Positions 9,477 through 17,043 of a stretch of DNA of 64,000 bases are shown here, one piece after another. The translations under genes were made by a program, and so were the position numbers. The notes beneath the pieces are model-generated. The model had not been told where the DNA came from. It worked only from the letters and a program-made list of their open reading frames with translations, and searched no databases. Every line of letters begins with the position of its first letter. Within the stretch, counting starts at the first letter, position 1. The stretch is from JADKIH01 sp043747595 (GTDB lineage Bacteria; Bacteroidota; Bacteroidia; AKYH767-A; 2013-40CM-41-45), in NCBI GenBank assembly GCA_043747595.1, contig JAYTOX010000058.1:37189-101188 (forward strand), in the 5' to 3' direction.

Positions 9477-11405
9477 ATGGCAACGCGGCTATTAATTTTT
9501 ATTTTCCTCATTGTACTGATAAGTTCTTTTACCCGAAATTCAAATTCAGGTGTTACAGATCGGAATGAAAACGTCAATGAAGTTGTTCATGCTATTTTTG
9601 ATGCGAATAGTTCAGAGTTCATTTCTAAGTTAGAGCTTTTGAAGTCGTTGGCACAAAAAAATAATTTCGATAGCACCACTTTAATTAAAATGAAATCGGT
9701 TTTTCTTGAATGTAGAAATCTTTATAAGATCAACGAACTATTTTCAACCTACTTTTTTCCGACCAGCGATTTGAATTGTAATGGCCCGGTAATTTCGGAG
9801 GTGGAATATGAAGATGAGCCAAAGCAAATGATCGTAAAGCCGACAGGTTTGCAAGTAATAGAAGTCAATTTATATTCTAACCATGTTGCGGAAAATTCGA
9901 ATAAGATTATTAAACAAATTTCACATCTAATTGATATTTATTCTTCTCTTACAAATGCTTTTCATTCCAAAAAAGTAAATGAAAAATATTTTATAGAAGC
10001 CATGCGTACCGAAGTCGATCGTCATTTCTCGCTTGGTATTGCAAATTTTGACACACCAATCTGTAGAAATTCTTTTGAAGAGATAAAGCAGTCGCTTGCT
10101 TCATTAGGAATTTTAATGAAATTAATTTATTCCGATAAGCCTTCAATTGAAATTGAGAAAATTAAAAATCAATTGAACGATATAATTGAATATTTGAATA
10201 AATTTAAATTCATTGAAGATGTTGATTTACTTTTCTGTTTGAGTAAACAGTATGTTCCATTGAGTATAGCTATCAGCGATTACTTTTATCAATTACCAAA
10301 AACAGAATATGCACAATCAACAGCATTACGGCCTGACCAGCAATCAATTTTCGATAAACGAGGATTCAATGCCTTCTTTTATAATCCGAGAGGAGAAAAT
10401 AAAAATTATTCTGTTGAAGTAGCTGAGCTCGGCAAATTATTATTTTTTGATCCGATTTTATCGCTCAATAATAAACGAGCATGTGCTTCTTGCCACAGAG
10501 CCGATATGGCATTTACGGATCAACTTCCAACAAGCGCCGGTTTTCATGCAGGAAAATCTGTTTCACGCAATGCTCCTACAATTTTGAATGTCGCGCTTCA
10601 AAGAAATTATTTCTGGGATAATCGTTCTACAGATTTAGAAGATCAAGTAGGACAAGTTATTTTCAATTCCAATGAAATGAAAAGTAGTTATGATTTGATT
10701 ATTGAAAAACTTAATAGTTCGGCCGAATACAAATCAATTTTCAAAAAATCTTTTGCCGAAACCGAAGATACCGTGATAAATAAATTTTCTATTTCAAATG
10801 CTATTGCCGAATACGAAAGAAAGTTAATAGCGATGAATAGTAAATTCGATAAGAATGTGAGAGGAGAGTTGAATGATTTTACAGCCGATGAAAAATTAGG
10901 ATTTCAAATTTTCATGACGAAAGGTAATTGTGCTTCGTGTCATTATTTGCCTATGTTCAGCGGACTTGTTCCACCGAATTATACAAAAAGCGAATTTGAA
11001 AATATCGGCACCACAAAAACAGCCGATTTTTTAAAACCCGTTTTTGATTCGGATAGCGGAAGAGGCGCACGTTACCGCACAAGTATTTATGTTGGGTCAT
11101 TCAAAACGCCAACATTGCGAAATGTTGCATTGACATTTCCATACATGCACAACGGAGCATTTAAAACGTTAGAACAAGTAGTAGATTTTTATAATGAAGG
11201 AGGCGGTGCAGGATTGGGATTGGACGTACCCAACCAAACTCTTAATGCAACAAAATTGAATCTTACCGCATTGGAAAAGTCTGCATTGATTTCTTTTTTG
11301 TTTACACTTACAGACACATTAGGAATGACCGATCGTCCAAATCGTCTCCCATTATTTCCAAAAAATTCAATTCTGAATAAAAGAGTAGTTGGAGGAGAAT
11401 ATTAG
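9477..11405 (+). CDS. Di-heme cytochrome c peroxidase family protein with long N-terminal domain
   Basis: The C-terminal ~340 residues match the CCP/MauG family: two CxxCH haem sites, CASCH at about residue 336 and CASCH at about 485. Other conserved segments are GKLLFFDPILS, FTDQ and FKTPTLRNVALTFPYMHNG. Such proteins reduce peroxide or oxidise other substrates in the periplasm with electrons from c-type cytochromes. The first ~300 residues, after an N-terminal hydrophobic segment, are helical and not recognised; similar long forms are known among Bacteroidota. The gene stands alone and interrupts the ftsX-DUF3098 block. MauG-like activity cannot be told from peroxidase activity here. Confidence 0.88.
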   Translation: MATRLLIFIFLIVLISSFTRNSNSGVTDRNENVNEVVHAIFDANSSEFISKLELLKSLAQKNNFDSTTLIKMKSVFLECRNLYKINELFSTYFFPTSDLNCNGPVISEVEYEDEPKQMIVKPTGLQVIEVNLYSNHVAENSNKIIKQISHLIDIYSSLTNAFHSKKVNEKYFIEAMRTEVDRHFSLGIANFDTPICRNSFEEIKQSLASLGILMKLIYSDKPSIEIEKIKNQLNDIIEYLNKFKFIEDVDLLFCLSKQYVPLSIAISDYFYQLPKTEYAQSTALRPDQQSIFDKRGFNAFFYNPRGENKNYSVEVAELGKLLFFDPILSLNNKRACASCHRADMAFTDQLPTSAGFHAGKSVSRNAPTILNVALQRNYFWDNRSTDLEDQVGQVIFNSNEMKSSYDLIIEKLNSSAEYKSIFKKSFAETEDTVINKFSISNAIAEYERKLIAMNSKFDKNVRGELNDFTADEKLGFQIFMTKGNCASCHYLPMFSGLVPPNYTKSEFENIGTTKTADFLKPVFDSDSGRGARYRTSIYVGSFKTPTLRNVALTFPYMHNGAFKTLEQVVDFYNEGGGAGLGLDVPNQTLNATKLNLTALEKSALISFLFTLTDTLGMTDRPNRLPLFPKNSILNKRVVGGEY

Positions 11406-11958
11406 AGTGGGTTTCTGTTTTGCTGAAAGATGCATTTTGCGATAGGCGAGCACTCGTTCAACCAAGCAATATTCACAATTGTGCATTCTTCATTAATCTC
11501 CCGCTTCGACGTTCCGATGGCTATCGGAATCGTCCGTTGCATTAAACGTACGAATGATTCAATCTTTTACAAAATCTGTATATCCCACTGCTGGCGACGA
11601 ATTTGTCACTCTCACCGCTTCGACGATTCCGATAGCCATCGGAATCGTCGAAGCAGCGCAAAATTTATTCCCAGCAGAATTACTTTAATTATGTCCGACT
11701 GAAAGTTCAATAGCACAATCTGTCGCACAACATTCAACCAAGCAACTCCGCTTCGACGTTCCGATGGCTATCGGAATCGTCCGTTGTTATTGAGTAGTGA
11801 ATATTCATGCACTTTTCAAGACTCATCAAAAACCGCCATTAACCAAACGTTCCCTTTTTAGTAGTTTTTGATTCTTGACTTCCCTTTTTTTGACTTTATT
11901 AAACGCTCTTGCTTATTGCTCTTTTTTCCTATCTTGCGCCCTTCTTGTACATATTACA
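11406..11958. repeat. REP-type palindrome field without transposase
   Basis: No convincing gene lies in these 550 bases. Three copies of a palindromic element are present at 11503-11539, 11617-11654 and 11750-11786. Each starts GCTTCGACG and has a core close to TTCCGATAGCTATCGGAA; the first and third end TCGTCCGTTG. The middle copy is the best palindrome: 17-base arms (11617-11633 and 11638-11654) around a 4-base loop. Sequence after copies one and three matches the sequence after the copies near 31.4 and 31.7 kb. A 90-codon open frame across the field is made of these repeats and was not accepted. Confidence 0.85.
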
Positions 11959-12204
11959 ATGGCTAAAAAAGATCTTAAAACAACAGTTGACTTCCCTTTT
12001 GGGAAAGAAAATATTATGTGGATGCTTGTCGGTATCGCTGTAATCATTATCGGATTTATCCTAATGATTGGTGGCGGCGCTACTGATCCGAAGGTTTTTA
12101 ACCCGGAAATTTTTAGCACTCAACGTATCACCGTTGCTCCGGTATTGGTAATTGCAGGACTCATGATCGAGATCTATGCGATCATGAAAAAGCCAAGAGA
12201 TTAA
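11959..12204 (+). CDS. DUF3098 small membrane protein
   Basis: This 81-residue protein starts MAKKDLKTTVDFPFGKENIMWMLVG and has two membrane helices (about residues 20-40 and 58-75) separated by a short NPEIFSTQRITVAPV loop. This layout and sequence are typical of DUF3098, a Bacteroidota-specific family of unknown function usually found between ftsX and uppP. The ATG at 11959 was chosen because the conserved N-terminus begins there; the 28 codons in front are leader. uppP follows after about 50 bases. Its place in the conserved block hints at a cell-envelope or division role, which is inference. Confidence 0.85.
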   Translation: MAKKDLKTTVDFPFGKENIMWMLVGIAVIIIGFILMIGGGATDPKVFNPEIFSTQRITVAPVLVIAGLMIEIYAIMKKPRD

Positions 12205-12255
12205 TTCACCGTATATTTTTCTGAAATTATTCAGAGCCTCCAACTCCTCTAATCA

Positions 12256-13074
12256 ATGAGCATTTTAAATGCAATCATTCTAGCCATCATTGAAGGGCTG
12301 ACTGAGTTTTTACCTATATCATCTACCGGTCACATGATTATCGGTTCTTCAATAATGGGAATCGCTGCTGCTCCTTTCACCAAATTATTTACTGTGTGTA
12401 TTCAGTTTGGAGCCATTCTTTCTGTCGTTATTATTTATTGGAAAAAATTTATTCCCACAGGAAACTGGCAAGAAATAATTTCCTTTTACAAAAGATTACT
12501 CATTGCTTTTATTCCGGCCGTTATTTTTGGTTTACTCTTTAAAAAACACATCGATCTGCTTTTAGAAAATGTAGTCGTTGTAGCTATTGCTTTGCTTGTA
12601 GGCGGAATCATTTTTCTCTTACTCGATAAATGGTTTGCGTCGGTAGAAGAATACGGAGTCTCCGAATTAAAGTCAGACAAAAAAGCATTTTTGATAGGAA
12701 GCTTTCAAGTGCTTGCCATGGTTCCTGGTGTATCGCGATCGGCAGCTACAATTATTGGTGGACTTACACAAAAACTAAACAAACGTGCAGCTGCCGAATT
12801 TTCTTTTTTCCTAGCCGTACCTACCATGTTTGCCGCAACAGTAAAAGACCTTTACGATTATTCGAAAGATGGTTTTAGTTTACAAGGCAACGAAATTTAT
12901 CTTTTAGTGATTGGAAATGTAATTGCTTTTTTTGTGGCGTTACTTGCTATTAAATCGTTCGTTTCCTATTTATCAAAACACGGTTTTAAAATTTTCGGAT
13001 ATTACCGCATCATAGTTGGACTAACAATTTTGATTTTGTATTGGATGGGAATAGATCTGAGAATGGTTTCCTAA
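12256..13074 (+). CDS. uppP: Undecaprenyl-diphosphatase (BacA/UppP)
   Basis: UppP dephosphorylates undecaprenyl pyrophosphate in the inner membrane, recycling the lipid carrier for peptidoglycan and other surface polymers, and its overexpression gives bacitracin resistance. The 272-residue protein has the family signatures: the (E/Q)xxxE-type motif in EGLTEFLPISSTGH near the N-terminus and the PGVSRSAATI(I)GG motif in the second half. It has about eight membrane helices. Its TAA stop overlaps the truB ATG by one base (TAATG), implying translational coupling. Confidence 0.95.
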   Translation: MSILNAIILAIIEGLTEFLPISSTGHMIIGSSIMGIAAAPFTKLFTVCIQFGAILSVVIIYWKKFIPTGNWQEIISFYKRLLIAFIPAVIFGLLFKKHIDLLLENVVVVAIALLVGGIIFLLLDKWFASVEEYGVSELKSDKKAFLIGSFQVLAMVPGVSRSAATIIGGLTQKLNKRAAAEFSFFLAVPTMFAATVKDLYDYSKDGFSLQGNEIYLLVIGNVIAFFVALLAIKSFVSYLSKHGFKIFGYYRIIVGLTILILYWMGIDLRMVS

Positions 13075-13790
13075 TGAAAGTTTCAACCGATCGAATTATA
13101 CTGATCAACAAACCACTCGAGTGGACTTCGTTCGATGTGGTAGCGAAAATAAAACGCCCGCTGTTAAATGAATACCGTCTTACTTTTCCCGAAGAAGAAC
13201 GGGCACAAATAAAAAAATACAAAGTTGGTCATGCCGGAACATTAGATCCGTTAGCAACAGGATTGCTTGTTATTTGTTCAGGAAAATTTACTAAGTCGAT
13301 TAGTGAAATACAAGACGCTGAAAAAGAATACACCGGCACCATCGTAGTTGGAGCCGTTACCGACTCGTACGATTTGGAATCGGAGCCAAAAGATTTTAAA
13401 GATTATTCATTCATTACAAATGAAAATATTTTCAGTTTGGCGAAGAAGATGGAAGGAACACAACAGCAAGTGCCACCGATGTTCAGCGCAATAAAAGTGG
13501 ACGGAGAACGAGCATACGAAAAGGCGCGTTTAGGGATAGATTTAGGGTTGAAGTCGAGGGAAATAACCATTAACAGATTTGAGATAACCCGAATAGCACT
13601 CCCGGAAATTGATTTTAGAGTAGTGTGTACCAAAGGAACCTATATTAGAAGTCTGGCTCAAGATTTTGGCAAGAGTTTAGGTTCAGGAGCATACCTTTCG
13701 GCGCTTTGCAGGACAAGGATTGGGAAGTATGAGCTGGCAAATGCGCTATCACCGCTCGAATTTTTAGAGCAACTTACTGAAAGCAAGTAG
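13074..13790 (+). CDS. truB: tRNA pseudouridine(55) synthase
   Basis: TruB converts uridine 55 of the tRNA T-loop to pseudouridine. The 238-residue protein shows the catalytic motif GHAGTLDPLATGLL with its Asp, the KPLEWTSFDVV opening and the VVCTKGTYIRSLAQDFG segment. The ATG at 13074, overlapping the uppP stop, is preferred to an upstream ATG because MKVSTDRIILINKPLEWTS is the normal N-terminus. It is shorter than proteobacterial TruB, as usual in Bacteroidota, where part of the C-terminal PUA domain is reduced or absent. Confidence 0.95.
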   Translation: MKVSTDRIILINKPLEWTSFDVVAKIKRPLLNEYRLTFPEEERAQIKKYKVGHAGTLDPLATGLLVICSGKFTKSISEIQDAEKEYTGTIVVGAVTDSYDLESEPKDFKDYSFITNENIFSLAKKMEGTQQQVPPMFSAIKVDGERAYEKARLGIDLGLKSREITINRFEITRIALPEIDFRVVCTKGTYIRSLAQDFGKSLGSGAYLSALCRTRIGKYELANALSPLEFLEQLTESK

Positions 13791-13847
13791 CTTAAGTCCA
13801 TTTAAAAATATTACAGAAAATGCTTTACAAGGGGGGTGTCCGTATAG

Positions 13848-13855
13848 TATATTTG
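13848..13855 (+). promoter_or_regulatory. -7 promoter box before queA
   Basis: TATATTTG matches TAnnTTTG exactly and is 48 bases before the queA ATG. It sits between GGGGGG (13831-13836) and GCCCCTTT (about 13858-13865), which can pair through AAGGGG/CCCCTT as a weak stem around the box. Confidence 0.45.
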
Positions 13856-13903
13856 CCGCCCCTTTAGGCCTCATTTAGAGACCAACTATTTTAAAATCAA
13901 CCT

Positions 13904-14953
13904 ATGAAATTATCCCAGTTTAAAGTGAATGTGCCTGAGGCACTTATTGCGAATCATCCGGCAAAAAACCGAGAAGACGCGCGACTAATGGTCTTAGATA
14001 GAAAAACAGGTAAGATTGAGCATAAACACTTTAAAGATGTTCTTAGTTATTTCGACGAAGGAGATACGATGATCGTGAACGATACGCGCGTATTTCCTGC
14101 TCGATTGTATGGTAATAAAGAAAAAACCGGTGCGAAGATCGAAGTGTTTTTACTTCGTGAATTGAACCGTGAAAGCCGCTTGTGGGATGTATTGGTTGAT
14201 CCGGCGCGGAAGATCAGAATTGGTAACAAACTTTATTTTGGCGACGACGATTTGTTAGTAGCGGAAGTAATAGATAATACAACATCGAGAGGGCGAACAT
14301 TGCGTTTCCTTTTTGATGGTCCTTACGAAGAGTTTAAGAAGACGATTACATTACTTGGAAATACACCACTTCCTAAATATATAAAGCGTAAGGCAGAGCC
14401 GGAAGATGTAGAGCGGTATCAAACAGTATTTGCTCAAAACGAAGGAGCCGTAGCAGCACCAACAGCAGGACTACATTTCAGTTTGCCATTGGTAAAACGT
14501 TTAGAATTGAAAGGTGTGAACTTTGCTAATGTTACGTTACACGTAGGACTAGGAACATTTCGTCCGGTGGAAGTAGAAGATTTAACGAAGCACAAGATGG
14601 ATTCTGAGCAGGTGATTATTGGTCAGGATGCATGTGAGATCGTTAATAAGGCAAGAAGTGAGAAGAGAAAAGTTTGTGCAGTAGGAACAACGGTTATGCG
14701 AGCAATAGAATCGTCGGTAAGCACACAAGGGGAATTGAAACCATTCGACGGCTGGACAAACAAATTTATTTTTCCTCCATACGATTTCAGTGTTGCAAAT
14801 TGTATGATTACAAATTTCCACATGCCTGAATCAACGTTACTGATGATGGTAGCAGCCTTTGCCGGTTATGATAATATGATTAATGCGTATAAGATAGCAG
14901 TAAAAGAAAAATATCATTTCTATAGCTACGGCGATGCGATGTTGATACTTTAA
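13904..14953 (+). CDS. queA: S-adenosylmethionine:tRNA ribosyltransferase-isomerase
   Basis: QueA makes epoxyqueuosine at the wobble base of GUN-anticodon tRNAs by transferring and isomerising the ribosyl group of S-adenosylmethionine. The 349-residue protein has the expected landmarks: MKLSQFKVNVPEALIANHPA at the start, DTRVFPARLYG, the AAPTAGLHFS motif, LHVGLGTFRPV and the C-terminal ITNFHMPESTLLMMVAAFAG. Length is normal. It follows truB on the same strand but has its own -7 box, and it ends at a strong terminator. Confidence 0.96.
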   Translation: MKLSQFKVNVPEALIANHPAKNREDARLMVLDRKTGKIEHKHFKDVLSYFDEGDTMIVNDTRVFPARLYGNKEKTGAKIEVFLLRELNRESRLWDVLVDPARKIRIGNKLYFGDDDLLVAEVIDNTTSRGRTLRFLFDGPYEEFKKTITLLGNTPLPKYIKRKAEPEDVERYQTVFAQNEGAVAAPTAGLHFSLPLVKRLELKGVNFANVTLHVGLGTFRPVEVEDLTKHKMDSEQVIIGQDACEIVNKARSEKRKVCAVGTTVMRAIESSVSTQGELKPFDGWTNKFIFPPYDFSVANCMITNFHMPESTLLMMVAAFAGYDNMINAYKIAVKEKYHFYSYGDAMLIL

Positions 14954-15018
14954 TAAGAAGTAAGAAGTAAGAAGTAAGAAGTAAGAAGTAAGAAGTAAGA
15001 AGTAAGAAGTAAGAAGTT
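14951..15018. repeat. Heptad array GAAGTAA after queA
   Basis: About nine consecutive 7-bp units (AAGTAAG/GAAGTAA) start right at the queA stop codon and run into the terminator stem. The unit and the orientation relative to the coding strand are the same as in the array after ftsX, 8 kb away. Confidence 0.93.
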
Positions 15019-15065
15019 GACAATGCCTAAAACAGATTGACCTATTTTAGGCATTGTCCTTTTTT
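15019..15065 (+). terminator. Strong rho-independent terminator of queA
   Basis: Perfect 14-base arms GACAATGCCTAAAA (15019-15032) and TTTTAGGCATTGTC (15045-15058) enclose a 12-base loop and are followed by C and six T. Heptad repeats flank it on both sides. Confidence 0.9.
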
Positions 15066-15093
15066 ACTCACCACTCACTACTTACCACTCACC
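15061..15093. repeat. Pyrimidine-type heptads at the 3' end of gdhA
   Basis: ACTCACC, ACTCACT and ACTTACC units fill the gap between the queA terminator and the gdhA stop at 15096-15098. On the gdhA coding strand they are purine-rich (GTGAGTG, GTAAGTA). Confidence 0.8.
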
Positions 15094-15095
15094 CA

Positions 15096-16520
15096 TTATG
15101 GGAAAATTCCCAGCGACTGATAGCTGACGCCTAACTTTCTGATACCGCTTACAAATGCAGCAGTACGTAAATCATCAATTCGTTTATCGGTCTTTTTAAT
15201 TTCTCTGATCTCGTTATATGCATAGATCATTGTTTCTTCTAAGCCGGAACGAACCAAATCAATTTCATCGCCTCCATGTGTGAGTGCTTTTCTCTGACGT
15301 GCGTCGAGCGAATTGCCTGTCATACTTTCAACCGCTGTGATGAGTTGGTAATTGGATAGTTCTCTAAATCGTTTTTCCATTCTACCAAAGCGAACGTGCG
15401 AAAGATTTTTCAACCATTCGAAATAAGAAACAGTAACACCTCCCGCGTTTAGAAAAAGATCGGGAATAATCATTACATTTTTTTGATTAAGAATGATCTC
15501 TGCATTTTTAGTTACCGGACCATTCGCACCTTCTGCGATTATTTTCGCTTGTATTTTCGGAGCGTTCTCAGCAGTAATTTGATTTTCTAATGCGGCCGGA
15601 ATTAAAATATCGCATGCCATTTCGAGCATCGACATTGGGTCAGTAATATTTTTAGCACCTAAATAATTTAAAATGCTTCCACTTCCTTGACGATGTTTAA
15701 AAACTTCTTCTACATCTAATCCTTTTTCATTATAAATGCCGCCTTCACGTTCTAAAATACCGATGATAATTCCTCCACCTTCTTGACAAAATTTTGCTGA
15801 GTAATAACCAACATTTCCGAGACCTTGTACAATTATTTTCTTGCCTTCGATACCGGGTTCAAGTCCCAACTCTTTCATGTCATCTACATTGCTCAATGCT
15901 TCTCTTAAACCATAAAACAATCCTTGTCCGGTAGCTTCCGTCCGACCTTGAATACCGCCTTGACCTAATGGTTTACCGGTTACACAACCAAGTGCATTAA
16001 GGTCATCGTATTTGAATGTTGCATACGTATCGGCAATCCAGGCCATCTCACGAGAGCCGCTACCATAATCCGGTGCAGGAACATCGATCGCAGCGCCAAT
16101 CATACTTTTCTTGATAAGCTCGGTAGTATAACGACGCGTAATTCTTTCTAATTGCTTGGTAGTATAATTTTGCGGATTCACTTTTATTCCACCTTTAGCA
16201 CCACCGAACGGAACATCTACTACTGCGCATTTGAAAGTCATAAGTGTAGCGAGTGCTTTTACTTCGTCTTCGTTTACGAATTCACTGTAACGAATACCAC
16301 CTTTCGTTGGCGATTTATGGTGACTATGTTGTACTCGAATACCTTCTACCACTTCGAGTTTACCATCTTTCTCTAATGGGAAAGAAAATTTATAAATACT
16401 GTTACAAATTTTTATTTGATGCAATAAACCCGGTTCAAAATCTGTTAGTGCAGCGGCCTTATCGAAATAAGCCATTACATCATTATAGAATTTCCGGCCA
16501 TTTTCAAGATCGTTATTCAT
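15096..16520 (-). CDS. gdhA: Glu/Leu/Phe/Val dehydrogenase (glutamate dehydrogenase type)
   Basis: The 474-residue cytoplasmic enzyme belongs to the amino-acid dehydrogenase family that interconverts glutamate and 2-oxoglutarate plus ammonia with NAD(P). Conserved sites visible: KGGIRYSEFVNEDEVKALATLMTFKCAVVDVPFGGAKGGI (cut by the dimerisation and substrate lysines, listed here as landmarks KGGIRY and PFGGAKGGI), DVPAPDYGSG, the nucleotide-binding VQGLGNVG and the late IPDLFLNAGGVTVSYFEW. The residues fit glutamate better than branched-chain substrates, but specificity is inferred. It is monocistronic and convergent with queA. Confidence 0.9.
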   Translation of the reverse strand: MNNDLENGRKFYNDVMAYFDKAAALTDFEPGLLHQIKICNSIYKFSFPLEKDGKLEVVEGIRVQHSHHKSPTKGGIRYSEFVNEDEVKALATLMTFKCAVVDVPFGGAKGGIKVNPQNYTTKQLERITRRYTTELIKKSMIGAAIDVPAPDYGSGSREMAWIADTYATFKYDDLNALGCVTGKPLGQGGIQGRTEATGQGLFYGLREALSNVDDMKELGLEPGIEGKKIIVQGLGNVGYYSAKFCQEGGGIIIGILEREGGIYNEKGLDVEEVFKHRQGSGSILNYLGAKNITDPMSMLEMACDILIPAALENQITAENAPKIQAKIIAEGANGPVTKNAEIILNQKNVMIIPDLFLNAGGVTVSYFEWLKNLSHVRFGRMEKRFRELSNYQLITAVESMTGNSLDARQRKALTHGGDEIDLVRSGLEETMIYAYNEIREIKKTDKRIDDLRTAAFVSGIRKLGVSYQSLGIFP

Positions 16521-16671
16521 AGTTATTGTTTTTTAATAAGAGATGTGGACGATTAGATAAAATACATGTTTCAAATACCTCAGAAAGTTAAAAGTAAGAT
16601 TTGAGAATACAAGACAAATACTGTTTTTTTTATCGACAAAATGAGACGAAACGACTGAATAAAAAGGTCAA

Positions 16672-17022
16672 TTAATCATCTCCGCTTTGCGCATTCAATC
16701 CACTGAAGATAGAATTGATAACAGTCAAGATAATACTAAAAAAGAAAGCCGTCCAAAATCCATCAACTCGAAAGCCGGGTACAATTCGATCGACGAGCAA
16801 AACGATAAACGCATTTATGACCAGCAAGAACAATCCCATCGTAAAAATGGTGATTGGAATAGTAAGAATAATTAAGAGCGGTTTGATGATTACATTCAGA
16901 AAAGCCAAAACAACAGCAACACTGAGTGCAGTAAGTACAGAATGAACATGAACACCTTTAAAAAGGAAAGCTGCGATTAAAACTGCAAGCGTACTTATTA
17001 CCAATTGAGCAAGTAATTTCAT
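16672..17022 (-). CDS. Four-helix membrane protein of the phage-holin 4_2 / YvlD family
   Basis: This 116-residue protein has four hydrophobic segments and the family-typical NVIIKPLLIILTIPITIFTMGLFLLVINA region (landmarks NVIIKPLL and PITIFTMGLF). The family is often annotated as phage holin (PF04020) but is a widespread chromosomal inner-membrane protein; YvlD of Bacillus is an example, and no phage genes are near. It starts 21 bases after the recJ stop and is probably co-transcribed with it. Its function is unknown. Confidence 0.8.
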   Translation of the reverse strand: MKLLAQLVISTLAVLIAAFLFKGVHVHSVLTALSVAVVLAFLNVIIKPLLIILTIPITIFTMGLFLLVINAFIVLLVDRIVPGFRVDGFWTAFFFSIILTVINSIFSGLNAQSGDD

Positions 17023-17043
17023 AGAAAAGCAAATTGAGTTAAT

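Noticed and set aside
11430..11702. 90-codon plus-strand open frame
   Set aside because: It is formed by REP palindromes and their flanks; its composition resembles no protein and parallel frames occur in the other REP field.
16672..17022. Prophage remnant suggested by the holin family name
   Set aside because: The PF04020 family is mostly chromosomal YvlD-like, the gene is coupled to recJ, and no other phage gene is present.
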